From: Begonia masoniana
Taxonomy: Eukaryota; Streptophyta; Magnoliopsida; Cucurbitales; Begoniaceae
DNA length: 64,000 nucleotides
Direction: 5' to 3'
Assembly (NCBI GenBank): GCA_022432975.1
Contig: CM039509.1
Coordinates: forward strand, 15,013,790 to 15,077,789
Positions 1-12,741 of this stretch are shown piece by piece (positions within the stretch are counted from its first letter, which is position 1; the number at the start of each line of letters is the position of its first letter). The position numbers and the translations under genes are program-made. The notes under the pieces are model-generated. The model saw only the letters and a list, made by a program, of their open reading frames with translations, was not told where the DNA came from and ran no database searches.

Positions 1-413
1 TCCCACCAATAAGTGTTTTAACAAAAGACTCGCATCTCATCTAGATTAAGCCTTGCTGTAAAAAATCACTGTATTTGTTTTGTTCCAGAGAGGCCAAACT
101 AAACAAAAAGGAATTGCTTTAGTTACCCTCTTCATCTCCCCACTGCCCAACCTGCCTTTCAACAACTCTTGGAATAGAATTTGATATCACCCCAACAAAT
201 ACCCTCCATTAACAATGTAGAAAGAGATTATATTTTCAAACTCTTTTGGGCCCTTCAAAGTTTTGCACCACAAGCTACAAGCCTACTTTTTCACATTTAG
301 CCTACAAAACAGCCTTGACTTTATTTGGAATGGTTGATGGTCCATGATATCTGTTTAACTTTAAATTTCTATTACTTTTAAATTTAGCTACTCCATGTAT
401 TCAACGATTGCAG

Positions 414-3400
414 GGCTAACGTCCTAAGAGTTATATATCAAGAACCATTGGCTGGGAGATACCCACATGGACGATGGTGCGATTCTCGCAATCCATCATA
501 TGGTGCATTGACTGATTATCAGGTATGTTTTATTATCCAAACTTATATTCTTGGTGGTCTAATTTGAGTTTTAGCTCTTGAAAGTTGGTAGAATGTGCAA
601 GTATTATTCAACGATATTTTCTCAACCAGCATGGCAGTTTTCAACCATGCTGTTATATTTCTTCCTAATTGGTGTAGAACAATATCAATCTGCTCGTAAG
701 GAATAGTTTTTTAAATGCAAATAGGAGACAGGTAGTAGTCGACATATAAGCAGAGGACTCTTTTATACTTAATTAATACAAGCCTGACAATATTGAAGAA
801 CCTAAATGAAAAATTCATATATAATAATTGGAAGTGAAAATCTTTAAATGTAAAAATCTTCTTGATTTCCAAGAAATGCTATTTTATTATATTGCCTATG
901 CTATAAAATGATAGACCAGTATTTTCTTACCGAGAAATTCTTCTCTTGTTCTCTTAGACTAACGCAAAATTTCCTATATGCAATGCATAATGAAATCAGC
1001 ATGTGGTACGTGGATATCTCATTTAATATGATCATGTAGCATGCAAATGTGTTGAGTACTAAAAAATTGTAATTTCAATCCAGAAAAGTATAAATGAGTA
1101 CCAGAGATCACAAGAAAAGTACAAATAATAAGATAAATTAGTGTTGACTTACAATTCTTTCTGATTAGACAGACACCGAGTGTAGTAATTGTCACATTTG
1201 ATGGTCAGATATCAACTGTCCATTACACTTAATGTTATATTGTAAAAAATCCAGATTGCTTCTCTGCATCTTGCGCTCTAGTTTTCTACACTGGTGATAA
1301 TTCTCTGTTGTTCCTACAGTTTATGCGTCCACGTTCACGTAACAAAAAAGTTCTTGAAGAATGGGTTGTTCCTTTAAAAAATGTCGATGATATACATGAG
1401 GTATAGCTCTGTCTAAGCATGTAACTAATCTCTTTTCAATGATTGTAATAACTAGCGTTCCTCCGAAAATTCGTGCCAGAAATTCTATAGCTACTGCCTT
1501 GGAAATTGAGAAGCAGTCCTTGGTCAGAGCTAGATGGACTTCAACCTGAGACAAAGGTCATCACTGATCGGCTGGAGAAGATTAACTTGAAGGGGTTCCT
1601 TACTATCAATAGTCAACCAGCTGTTAATGGAGAAAGATCTGATACACTAACTGTTGGTAAGTGGATAGTAACTATTACTGTTTCTTACATTTGTGAGTGT
1701 TCTTTGGATGGGTATCATGTATTGTTTTTTCAAGCTGTACCTTATCTGATAACTTTGTGTGATAGAGTGAGCTCACCAAATGCGAGGAAACATAGGCTGA
1801 TAAGAAATTCTTTAAATTAACTCCATTCCAAGCCTAATCTACGCTGGTGTTTATGACAAAAAGATTTGAATTATCAAGCCTAGGAAACCTAATATCCAGA
1901 GAGTTCTTTTGAGGCTTGTTTCATGGAAACTATTATAATTACAAAGAATGAGGGGGTGGTGAACCCTGAGGAAACTGAAGGTTGTAGCCTTCTAGATATT
2001 CTTCTAACTAAACCTATCAACTTGGACTTTTAATACTAAAATGCATGCCCAAAATGTCATTCCAAATGACAAGTTTTCAAGTTTTAACACCAGAGTTTGA
2101 ATTATTTACTACATTAATCTAAAGCGTCAACTACAATGGAATTGGCAGTTGAGAAGTGGGGTTGAAAGGTTTTAGATGTTAGACCCTATATTAAGACTAA
2201 GTTTATACTAAGCCAAAGCTTTAAATGTCACATACATATTTGTTGACTAGAAATAAAATAGTAGTTGTGATCGAGGAACATTTTATTTTAAAATTTATAC
2301 TTAAATATCTAGGACATTTTTTCCTATCATAACCTGTAGCTATCCATCACCAAATATTACTGTTAAGGAAATATTCTTTTAATGATTCTATCAATGTTAA
2401 GATTTTCGTCATTCCCTTTTTCAATTTTGGCTTCTGACATGGCTTGGCCTAGCAAATAATGCAAAAACAATATTTCCCAGTCCATGTTGCTGCCGTTCAC
2501 ATATTTTATTACTATATTATAGCACGTTGTTAGAAGGTGAAATTAAATCCATATTATTCTTAGTATCTTAGGGAGAGTTACCTAATCTAATGCCTCAATG
2601 TCTCTAGCCTCTGATTTCGTCCTTCTCTACAGTCTCACTCTGAAAGGGAAGAGTTGTCTTTGAGTGGAATATGAATGCTAATTTCCCCCACAAACATCCT
2701 TATTTTTTTAATCATCACTTTCAAGCAACTCTCATACGTATCATTCCGAAAGGACCTAGGGGTATGGAGCCAGCGTCGACTCTAGGTGTAGCAGTGAAGT
2801 CCTTGGTCTTATAGGGGATCACTACTTCCTCGCATAAGTATCTTCGTGACTTAGAAACAGGTGGGCCAATTTCCCCCAAGCTTAGCTCTCATGAATCCTG
2901 CATCCAAAGTCGTTCAGTTTGGGCTTCCTGAGTCAAAATCTCCTCGTTTAACAGCTGTTCTTTTGACAGAGTGCAGTGGGGTAATACACGAAATAGACGC
3001 TTGTATATGCATACTAGAAAACTGACTTTCAATGTCTAGGTAGGCCAGCGGGAAACCCATACATCTTGAGGGAAAGAAAGAGATTCGGCAGCTTATCTTT
3101 AATTTGACTTTCTTTTCTCACTGGATTTGTACCAATGATGAGATCTTACAGCTCGCTGGATAACTTCACTGTAGGGGTTCGGACGTAGCTATCTTTTTCA
3201 CCTGTTACTCGCTTCTGAACTTTTTTGAACATTTTAGCATCAACTAATTCATTTGGGTGATGTCTTACAACGGCATGATGTGCCATTACTATGGCCATAT
3301 ATTCGTTTTATAGGACGAAGAGCTTAAAAACTGATATTGACATATAATATAGCATCCCAGCTACCTGTGAGGGTATTGCTTTGATCAACGTGACACTAAC

Positions 3401-3939
3401 AGAAGGTTTACAGGATGGGGAGGGCCGGAGGCTATGTTTATCAGAAGGCATATCTTGAGTTCTTTTGTTCCAAGGACAAGTTAGATGCACTGGTTGACAG
3501 ATGCAAGGCCTTCCAATTTCTAACCTACATGGCTGTGAATAAAGAAGGGATTTGGATATCTAACGTCAGCCAGGGCGATGTGAATGCTGTAACATGGGGA
3601 GTTTTCCCAGGAAAGGAAATTATCCAACCTACTGTTGTGGACCCCAACAGCTTCCTGGTGTGGAAGGACGAGGCATTTGAAATCTGGTCCAGAGGGTGGG
3701 CTGCTTTATACCCAGAGGGCGACCCATCCAGAATATTGCTTGAAGATGTAACTACCTACTCTTTTTTGTATTTTTAGTTGCTGTAAAATTATACATTGAC
3801 CAGTTTATGGAGCAAACATCTGAGGAGTTTTTTTAATCTCAACTGTTTGTTGCAGGTGAAGAACAGCTATTTCTTGGTGAGCTTGGTCGACAACGACTAC
3901 ATTCATGGTGATCTTTTCGCTGCTTTTGAGGATTTCTGA
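414..3939 (+). CDS. MTHFR: Methylenetetrahydrofolate reductase, last five exons, frame broken
   Basis: Plant MTHFR reduces 5,10-methylene-THF to 5-methyl-THF in cytosolic one-carbon metabolism. Five exons with GT-AG borders encode its C-terminal part: 414-522 ([20 protein letters not shown]), 1320-1400 ([22 protein letters not shown]), 1480-1656 ([28 protein letters not shown]), 3414-3747 ([51 protein letters not shown]) and 3856-3939 ([20 protein letters not shown], stop TGA). Recognition is from memory of the plant family. The N-terminal catalytic barrel lies before the window. The frame is broken near 420 (one base missing, compensated by two missing near 461), near 1503 (GGAAAATTG expected, GGAAATTG seen) and near 3424 (one G missing). 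A conserved WGD is WCD. All the breaks are losses in short repeats while the protein stays family-like, so assembly error is as likely as a pseudogene. Confidence 0.88.
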
Positions 3940-4108
3940 GATGAGCTGCTATTTATTGCCTGGATTTAAGTAATTGAACGAGTAGATGATGGCCATTTGT
4001 TCTGATCTTCTGTCTTCTCATAAAGGATCCTATTAGGTGCTCTGGTTGGTGCTTACATGTTTAATTAGAATTCGTTTTCAGTTATTGCTCAAATTTTCTG
4101 TTTTCTTC

Positions 4109-4114
4109 AATAAA
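4109..4114 (+). terminator. MTHFR: Possible MTHFR polyadenylation signal
   Basis: AATAAA lies 170 bases after the MTHFR stop codon, in T-rich DNA, where a plant near-upstream element would be expected. Position is the only support. Confidence 0.35.
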
Positions 4115-6445
4115 GATTCTCCTCTATATATTATCTGGTTCGAGACTCCTTTGAATTTTGCAATTTTCCAAGGGTATACAAGAATAAGATCGTTTGTGGA
4201 AGGACCCAGCTTCATATTCGTCTGAAAATTTACTTCAAGATAACATATTAGTGTATTAAAAGGATTTTATCATCTTTTGCATCATATATTTGTGCTGTCC
4301 TCTCTGGTGTCCTATAAATTTTAGAGGTGCTAAAAGAGCGGGCAGGCACCATGCCGCTCGGCCAGTTTAGCACTGTAGCGAACGTGGTTCAGCTCGGCTC
4401 ATTTAACTTTGGATCGTGAGCTGGCTCAGGTTGAAATTTTTTTAGGTTGACTAGATTCGTTAGGTTAGCTAAGCTTGTTTAATTTGGTTCATTTAACTCG
4501 TTAGTTTGGTTTGGGGTCAGATTGGTTGTCACATTTAATTGTAAATGATCGGTAGAAAAGAGTTTTGCAAATGGCTGTCACACTGGGAAGTAAGAGCGAG
4601 TTTCCTGACAAATTAAAAGAAAACTCAGCTACCAACAATTAATTGAGCTATTGAGAATTATTAGGCATGTCATGTGTCCACTTATTAGCAGACGAAACAA
4701 AGATATTACACGTGTTTGTGAAATAAGTAGAGAAAACTAGAATTCAAAGTAGAGTTTGTCGAGGGAAAGGACAACCCAAAGAAGAGATTACAGAACTAGT
4801 CTCATATGTTAGACTAGTTCGATTGAGACAGATGTTTAAAGTCCATGTTCCTTACCTCATCTAATTTTAACAGCAGCAATTTTTCATCCTTCAACAAAAT
4901 TAATTTGATAATCTAGCCGTATTTGAGACAAGGCTTTCTTTTCGTATAAAATTTCTCCTCCTCGATCTAAAATGTGGACATAAAATAGAATCCATACAAA
5001 ATCCTCTCGTCGAAATTTATCTATGTGAACACATCTCGGATCTTTACTTGTCATAACAGAAACATTCTGTTTCGATCAAACAAGGAAATATCACGTAACA
5101 TCAAACCCATCACACAAAAAATACGCTTCAATAGAATATTAGAACCCAAAAAACTGAAGCCAAAAATCCAACAAAAAACAATGTGAACCCCAGTCAAATT
5201 TTCCCAAAATAAAGTAGATATTTCTGCCAAAATATTGTGAACAGATCAGAAACTCAGAATAATATAATCCAGTAAGAGTGAAAAATCCTGCAGAAAATTG
5301 CAAAAACCTGACGTATATAGAAGCACTAATCTGAGATTTGACGGGAGACATCGCGCAGGACAGATCGGCTAGACCAATCTGGTTGCTGGTGCAAATATCT
5401 ACCCAAACAGGGAAGCAAAAAAACAAACCTTTCTGGACATAAACCAAAGAGAAAAACCAGTGACCATTAATCCGTAGTTAAACACCTCCTCACTTCGATA
5501 CCCCCTCCTCCTTGCACTCACTATTTCTCTCTTAACGAACTAACTGCCCTCAAGCAGTTAGTTAGTTACTTATTCCCCCCTTACTTTGACCTTCTCGCAT
5601 ACTTAAATCTCAAAGGAGGCCTACCATATATGATCAGAACAACATAAGGATTTAGAAATATCTGCCGCCAGAGATCAAGAAGCAGCTTCTAATTTTAGAA
5701 GAGTTGTTCATGATCTGAGGTATACATTAAAATGAATAATGCTATATGATAATTTTACACCATAGTCTTACGGTCTAACATGTCATTCACTGGTAGAGTA
5801 ATTATAATAGACCAGAAAAAGTTAGATGATTGAACAACATGCACACCACGTTAGAATACAAGACAAAAAAATGCACATTAGTATTATAACCCCGTTGAAG
5901 TATATTTGAATATACATTTATTTGGCCAGTTTTCATGATAAGATAAAGCAACCGATCACTAGGTTACTTCAGAATGCGTAAATAAAAGTATGAGTACACC
6001 TAATTCATATCTTGATCTATAAGCCTATACTCAATGATTTTACTTAATGACTTTACATGTTCTTCACAATTGAACAAGTTGCTTATGCTAAAAAAAGTAT
6101 AAAAGGGGATGACCAAAAATATTTTAACAAGCATAAACCAAATCATTTGCATTCAATCACACAAGCATATGAGTTTGAGAACTTTTGACCAATATCATAA
6201 ACACCAAAATGAAAAGAAAAGAAATTGAACATTAGGTAACATCTGTTCCATCATTTAAGTATAATCTATAAACCCTACATTTAAATTACACACTCTTACG
6301 TAGCAAACCACTTGACCAACAGAATCATGTTGATACTTCCCTCTAGTTCAAAATGCTCCAATTATAAAAGCAAAATTCTTCAGTAAGTACCAGGATCATA
6401 AACAGACGAGAGCAGCTTGACTTGACCATACCCGCTATTTCAATT
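4115..6445. other. Intergenic DNA between two convergent genes
   Basis: AT-rich DNA between the MTHFR 3' end and the LEA14-like 3' end. I see no coding sequence. Around 4320-4520 there is a run of 'gctcggctcattt'-like repeats that resembles degraded transposon end DNA. Near 5540-5570 a short inverted repeat (aactaactgc / gcagttagtt) is visible. Nothing else stands out. Confidence 0.5.
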
Positions 6446-8088
6446 TTATTCCTGCAAAAAATAAAATAAAATTAAACCAATACCCGCAGAAAAGCACGTA
6501 AAGTTGTACGCCTTCTCAAGAGGTTGTTCATGTTTTTCATGTGTTTCTTACTTGTCAACAAAACATACAAGATCAGCGTCATTCTTGGTTAATCAGTTAC
6601 TTCCCCAGTTTTTATTCAAAAATTGTATCTAAGAGTATATCCTCGGGCTCATAGAGTTTGTTTTCCAAAGCAAAAATTTCACTAGTCAGATCTTATGAAT
6701 GGAATAAATTCTGATTTTTGGATCCAACACATAGCTTGATAATTTCAAGCAATCAGTAAGCCAATTTTCTATTCATGTCGTATTTAATAACGGCAGAAAG
6801 GATATTGCTCATCTTACTCTTGAAATAATTACTCAAGACATTTGGATTTCTAGGATAACTGAAGAGTAAATTGAAGTATTCGCTTTGTTTAACATAACCC
6901 AGACTGTTACAAATAGTGAAATAAACAATTATCTTCCAACTGTGATGTGGGATAATTGATAATCAACTAAAGGAATAAGTGCCACCAGCAGCAATACCAT
7001 GGGCAAAGTTAGTTTAAGATTAATGGGATTATTGGTCACACTTAGGTAGCCGAGAACATAGCACATAGAGCTTCCTTTGTAAAAAAATAACAACGGTAGC
7101 ATTTCATATGAAAAGAGGCGTCTGATAAAAAAAATGCCATACCTCATCATCATCATCATCACCACCATCCTCTTTGTTCTTTTTGAGGCGAGTGGTGCCA
7201 CCCTCTTTGCTGATGGGCAACTTCATGGGTCCAAAAGGTGTCTCCACGTTGATATTTCCTTTCATGGTGTAACCAGTACCTTTTCCTCTGATCATGTCCC
7301 AAAGTGCAGAGCCAAAGTCCTTAGGCCTAAAGGTGATGGGTAAATTCATATAATTAATACCATTTCCATCTATTTTTGTTGAATCTTGAAGCTCTGCACC
7401 CCAATGCCGACATCAGAAAGCCACATTTCGTAATCAAGTTGAGTTATACCCAACTCAAATTCATTCTTGTTTTCCAATTTCAAATGAAGAACTGCAACAG
7501 TTTCTTCGAATGAGAACCTTTCAAAGTGTATCTTCTCAACATCAATATCAGGCTTGTGAGGAATAGGGATTTCTCCGGTTTTCTCAAGTGGCAAAGTGAG
7601 CCGTCCAAAAATAGGCACATCAACAATGAGATCAACCTTGATGCGGAAAGGAATGATGCTTCCAGGCTTATATCAGCATAGGTACTCTTTATATCATCAT
7701 AAATCAGTACAACTGGAATTTTAACTGTCTCCTCACCATGAGCATGAATTGTACCAGCATCTGGTATCAGTCCTGAAACTAGTTTTCTACCATCACTCTC
7801 TATCAAGTAATTTATGTCAACTAGGGGAATGGGGACGGGATTTGGGTTCTTTATTAGAACATCAACAACAAATTCTGCTTTTTCAAGATTTATTTGAGGA
7901 ATATGAATCCCAGAAACATCTGCAGTGGGCTTCCCAAATCCAATGGCTTCCTCAATTTTCTCCCCAATGTCATGAATGAAATCCTTCACCTTATCCATAA
8001 ATCCACTCTTTCCGTCTTCTTTTTCATCTTCCTTGTGATCCTTCTTAAAATCTCTATCAGATACTTCTGTATTATCAGACGACGCCAT
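6446..8088 (-). CDS. LEA14-like desiccation protectant protein (two LEA_2 domains), frame broken
   Basis: Group-2 'atypical' LEA protein of about 316 residues, resembling the Arabidopsis two-domain LEA14-type protein; the family is linked to dehydration tolerance and forms compact beta-sandwich domains. The main exon is 8088 down to 7143. It begins MASSDNTEVSD, has a charged linker, then FMDKVKDFIHDIGEKIEEAI, then two LEA_2 domains (from about KPTADVSGIHIPQI to YDDIKSTYADIS, and VDVPIFGRLTLPLEK to MIRGKGTGYTMKGNI), and an acidic DGGDDDDDE tail. A donor (GAG|GTATGG) at 7142 and an acceptor at 6452 would add GAA TAA, ending in DDDDDEE, the kind of tail the family has. Two frameshifts break it: near 7665 (AGCCTGG where AGCCCTGG is needed) and near 7400 (four C where five are needed). 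The conserved protein runs on in the new frame each time. Confidence 0.85.
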
Positions 8089-8246
8089 ACCTTAAAAGTA
8101 AATTAACCCAAGCATTTAAGTTATGTTGCACCATAGACAAATCAAGAAAGAATAGCTTCCCTCCAGAAAATAATAGGAAATCCAGAAGAAGTTTAATTTC
8201 AAGTTTCCACTAACCACTTCATTAGCATTCATCGCAATAGAATATG

Positions 8247-8247
<1 letters not shown>

Positions 8248-8280
<33 letters not shown>
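8248..8280. repeat. Poly(A) tract
   Basis: A run of about 33 A in the presumed 5' UTR intron of the LEA14-like gene. It is not at the end of a recognisable retroposon. Confidence 0.9.
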
Positions 8281-8282
<2 letters not shown>

Positions 8283-8385
8283 AAAGATAACTCCTGCTCC
8301 CTGAGATAAAAATAATACTTGTACGATCTTACGTTCCTTGGTATCTGTTTTTGGGATCGAGTTTGTGTGATAGAAGTATCAAAAG

Positions 8386-8390
<5 letters not shown>

Positions 8391-8431
<41 letters not shown>
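8391..8431. repeat. (GA)n microsatellite
   Basis: About 20 GA dinucleotides within the presumed leader intron. In plants such tracts near promoters can bind GAGA-binding (BBR/BPC) factors; that role is only inferred. Confidence 0.9.
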
Positions 8432-8433
<2 letters not shown>

Positions 8434-8712
8434 ACCGATCATATGACTAAATGGATTTCAAAACTCTAAACACAGAAGATTAAGATTTCTTTTTTAAAAA
8501 AGTAAAAAAATTACAGATTCGACTAAGAGATCTAAGATAGAAATGAAAAATGGAAACACAATCGAAAGTATGAGCACAGCTGCAACTGTAGAGAAAAGTC
8601 AAAGCAGACAGAGAGAGAAAGAGATGAAAACGGAAGATGAACTGATATGGGCGTTGAAGGATCAGATCTGGAAGAGGAGCAGGAAGAGGAAGAGGAAGAG
8701 GAAGAAGAATAC

Positions 8713-8860
8713 CTGAAACAAGAAGGGAGCAAGCTGTGCGGAGAAGCGGCGAAGGAGAGCGGAAGAAGAGTGCAATGGTTTATGGATTTCTGAAGATTGG
8801 AACTTGGAAGAGTGACAGGTGCCTCCTTTACTACAGTTCCACACTAACAATCAAATCCTT
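8713..8860 (-). promoter_or_regulatory. Likely 5' UTR exon of the LEA14-like gene
   Basis: On the minus strand a CT-rich leader ends TTTCAG|GTATTC at 8713/8712. A matching acceptor (TTTTAAG|GT before ATG) lies at 8091-8092. This would make a 622-base intron in the 5' UTR that contains the poly(A) tract and the GA microsatellite. No TATA box was identified with confidence. The upstream limit is approximate. Confidence 0.45.
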
Positions 8861-8889
8861 ACAATTATTACTCTTAATTTTAATTCTTT

Positions 8890-9725
8890 CTTTGAAAGTT
8901 TTAGAGTAATTTATGTGAAAAATCTTCGACAATAAATTCAGTAAAAGAATAAATTTTAAATTCTTTTTATTAACAAAATAAATATTTAAATATCAATTTT
9001 TTAACGAAACAAATTCTACCAGGTTCCTATTCCCAAGAACTCGGTCTCGGGAACAGATGACTATTCCCGAAGAGAATTTCTAAAATATTAATATTTATTT
9101 CAAAATATATATATAAAATGATGTTGAATTTTTTTGAAATTTTTACCATCCATCATATTATAGTAATAAATTCTTAAAAATTTCATAATTTTCTAAGACT
9201 TTCACGATACATAATAATTTTTTTTATTTTTTTACAAAATAATTTATTAAAATTACGTGCGCTATTAAAATATTATGAAACTTTTCATAATATTTTTTTA
9301 TGATATGGTGGACATGTGGTAAAAATTATAAAAAAATCCAAGATTTTTTGATATATTTCTAAGATAGCCACTAATATTTTAGAGATTCTTTAGAACAGGA
9401 GCCCATTCTCGAGCACTTTATTTGGAACGTTTGAAAATAAGAGCTTATTTGGAGAATGGGAGCCCATTCCTGATGAGAATTTCTAAAATATTAGTATTTA
9501 TCTTAGAAAATATATCAAATGATATCAAATTTTTCTGAAATTTTTACCATATGTCCACCATATCATGAGAATAAATTTTAGAAGATTTTGCAATTTTTTA
9601 ACACTTTCATGATTTATCATAATTTTTTACGTCTTTTTTACAAAATAGTTCATTAAAATTACATATGTTATCCAATACTTTCACAATAGACTCTACTTAT
9701 ACTCTCAAGTTGAGTTGCAAAACGA
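8890..9725. repeat. AT-rich MITE-like inverted and direct repeats
   Basis: The stretch 'gagaatttctaaaatatta' occurs at about 9071 and again at about 9472, and an inverted version lies near 9360-9390 (taatattttagagattc). Between them are similar AT-rich cores (aaattacgtgcgctatt / aaattacatatgttatc). The core resembles the AT-rich core of the short MULE relative at 53948-55119 (tttataaaataattcactaa). I read it as decayed miniature elements; borders are not resolved. Confidence 0.5.
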
Positions 9726-11045
9726 GTAGCAAAACGAAGTGTAACACTCGGCATTTTTGGTGGGAAATTATCCCTTGAATTATTGGTCGGGATTATTTCG
9801 CTATTAATATAGTGGATATTTTATTGGAATTGTGAGATGTTTAGTAGAAAACTAAACTAAGGAGTAACCAAAACAAATTATTTAGTTAGAAATCAATGGA
9901 GAGGCAGTTTAGGTAGCAATTAAGGTAGGTGGGAGGAAGTCAATGGATGGATGCCAAGTGTCCAAACTTGTTGAGGAAGCCATACAACCTCTCTTCCTCT
10001 CTTCCCTTCCCTCCTACGAGAAACACCTCTCTGTTTCTCTTCATTCTCTTCTCTGTTTTCTCTCTTCCAAACGAAGTGCAACCATTTCCAAAAATCTGTC
10101 TTCTCCTGTTTTCTTCCATTTCTCCGTTAAAGGTTTGAGACTCACCGAGACGAACAAAGCTTGCAACTCACAGACAACAGGTAAGTTCATACCCGTAGGT
10201 TAGCCCTTAAGGCCCTACATCACGGAGGTACTAGGTTTTCATTTATGTCGGGTTGTTTTGGGTAGATAAGTTATCTGTATTTCTCTTCACGACCTGTGGT
10301 GTTATTTCTGTTGTCTGTTGTATTAAGTTTAAGCACTGTAAAAAGTTCATGCATACACGTTTTTCCCCGAAAGCCATGAAAATATTTTCTGTACACGTTT
10401 TGAAGTTAAGAATAATAAAACTTGTAATGTAATGTTCGGTTAAGCGCGGGACGGGGACTGGTGTTCTGCTCTGAAACTAGTGTCTGATAGTGCACTTCTG
10501 TTACGCCTGCTTCCCTATAAGCCCCACTTCCTGACAGATAAAGAATAATGCTCTGTATTGTCACTGTATTCCGCAATGTTCATGCACAGCATATGCATCA
10601 CTGCATTTTTATATGTTCTTACTAAGCTCTAGGCTCATAGTTGAACTCCCTGTTGTAGGTACGGATCCCGTGGATGAGGACTTTGTGCCTCAGGCCAAAG
10701 CATAGGTGCTGTTGGCGGAACGAGCTTACGGGGGTTGGTTGTGACAGCCAGACATATTTTGATTCTGTGAGGGTATTTTAAAAGTGTATGTCTGGTTCTG
10801 TACTGCTTTTTGAAAGTTTAAACTGATGTATAGACTCTGTGTAAATGTTTTTAAAACCCTCTGTATTTAACAGTTATAAATATATTTTGAAGTATTCTGG
10901 AATTGCTTGGAGTTCTTCTTTTAGGTTCTGCATGATTGTCTTGAGTTTTGATGCTTTTGTGTCAAAAGATGTAAGTTGTCCATTTTGCCTGTAAAACTGT
11001 CATCCACTTCTGTCATCCACTTCTTTCATCCACTCTATGTCATTC

Positions 11046-12741
11046 TGTAACACCCGACAACTTCAACCAGGTGACTTTCCAACTGTATTAACGGTCATGA
11101 ATATTCAATCTTCACGGTTTAGAATTTTATGCCAAACTCAATTAATTACATGTGGATTTAAACTAGGTTGAGTGGCAAAGTTGTAATAATGGAGGATTGA
11201 GACCAGTATTTAAAGAAAAAGGAAAGGATTCAAACCTCATTTAAACCACTGTAGCTGTCATCTCTTACTCTCGGCGATTTCCCCTCCCGAGCTCTCGCTC
11301 TCTGTCAGCTGGAAATCCCTCTTTCGACGATCGGTTTCCTTGCTGCTTCTCGGCTACTTTGTGCTCGAGGTACGAGTTTGGCAATGTAGCTATCTTTTAG
11401 TCGTTAAGCTTTGTTTTTAGTTATGTTTTTAGTTAAACCTTATGATGTAGGTGACGAGTTTTCAGGTGAGGATCTCAAAGTTAATGAGGATGTCTAAGCT
11501 CGGTTGCTGGAAGGTGTTCAGGGAGCAAATCTGTGGCTGGATGGCAAATGAGACCCCTGGTTAATGTCTTTATGATTTTAGTTATGATAATGAATATGAT
11601 AGTTTAAGTAGGATGAGTCTATTTTATAACATTGAATCTTCTTTTAAAGATGTCTGTTGACCACTGAATCTGGAAATAATTTTAAGGAGCATTGGTTGGT
11701 CTGGTTGCTTAAGTCTTCCGCTATATGAATTCTGGGTGAGTTACTGATTTTCATTAGTATGAATGTTATGCCATTGAAGTTCGAAGTCAGTGAAGGTTAT
11801 GCCTATCGGATGATGAGAGTGCTATTTTGTCATCTAGTGATCGGTAGATGTAGTGCGTTTAAACTATCGGATGATGAGAGTGCTATTTTGTCATCTAGTG
11901 ATCGGTAGATGTAGTGCGTTTAAGCTATCGGATGATGAGAGTGCTATTTTGTCGTCTAATGATCGGCAGATGAGGTGTATTTAAGTTACCGGATGATGTA
12001 AGTGTTATTTCATCGCCCAGTGACCGGTAGATGTAGAGTGTTTAAGCCATCGGAAGATGTAAGTTTAATTATGTCGTCTAGCTACCGGATGATGTGAGGG
12101 TTATCTTGTCGTTTAGTGACCGGTATGAGTAGTGTATTTGAGTCACCGGACGATGAAGATATATTATTTTGTCGTCTAGTGACCGGTATGTGTAGTGTAT
12201 TGCTGATGCTGAACGAGGTTAATGAACCACGAGTGATGCACGTGCCCACCGGATGATATCTCCTATCTAGTGAAGTTTTAAAGGGTCACGTGTTAAGCTC
12301 GTGCTCATCGGAAGATGTCCTCTATTAGACGGTGATAAATGAGTCACGCGAGTTTCACGTGACGAATCGGATGATGAAATCTTTCTCTACCGGAAGATGT
12401 GAACTTCATGCTTGTCGTTTAGCTACCGGCAGGAGTAAGTAATTAAGTATAGAAATCTGTTGGGGTATGATCGGCAGATGCAAGTTTATTTCTCCATCGG
12501 TAGGTGCAGCTTAAGAGCTAAAGTCTTTTATTGGATGGAGCATTTTACCCTGCCCGCCGGCAGATGTATAATGTACTCCTCTGCCTAGCGATGCCTAATG
12601 AACCGCGTGTGATGTCTTGAGCTAAGTTATGTTTCAAAAAAAATATATATATATTACCAAAAATGAATAAAGTGTGAGTAATAAGAATTAAATGATCAAG
12701 AAAGATACGGATTATGTGACGATCCCTCTGGGGTCGTTACA
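11046..12741 (+). mobile_element. Solo LTR, Ty3/gypsy type
   Basis: Begins TGTAACACCCGAC and ends GGGGTCGTTACA (TG...CA), 1696 bp. The flanks are CATTC (left) and CATCC (right), a 5-bp target duplication with one change, inside the catccac minisatellite. A TATTTAA box near 11206 precedes 'ccactgtagctgtc', matching the promoter region of the other LTRs. The second half is an array of CGGATGATG-type motifs. It is related to the solo LTR at 50443-53513, which shares the TGTAACACCC start, the 'catgtggatttaaactaggtt' leader and the GGGGTCGTTACA end. Confidence 0.82.
11800..12560 (+). repeat. CGGATGATG / GTCGTCTAG motif array in a solo LTR
   Basis: Roughly 60-bp units containing ATCGGATGATGAGAGTG, then GTCATCTAGTGATCGG and TAGATGTAGTGCG, repeated near perfectly at 11811-11940 and degenerating toward 12560. 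CGG followed by NNGATG recurs about every 25-35 bases. Confidence 0.85.

Noticed and set aside
5139..5447. 102-codon minus-strand frame
   Set aside because: No family signature and AT-rich composition; chance frame.
7134..7349. Plus-strand frame MPYLIIIIITTILF and the separate minus frame starting MNLPITF
   Set aside because: The first is a shadow of the GAT-rich acidic tail; the second is the third part of the LEA14-like gene after a frameshift, not a separate gene.
8248..8280. Poly(A) tail of a retroposon (SINE or processed gene)
   Set aside because: No body of a retroposon and no target duplication around it; it lies in a presumed leader intron.
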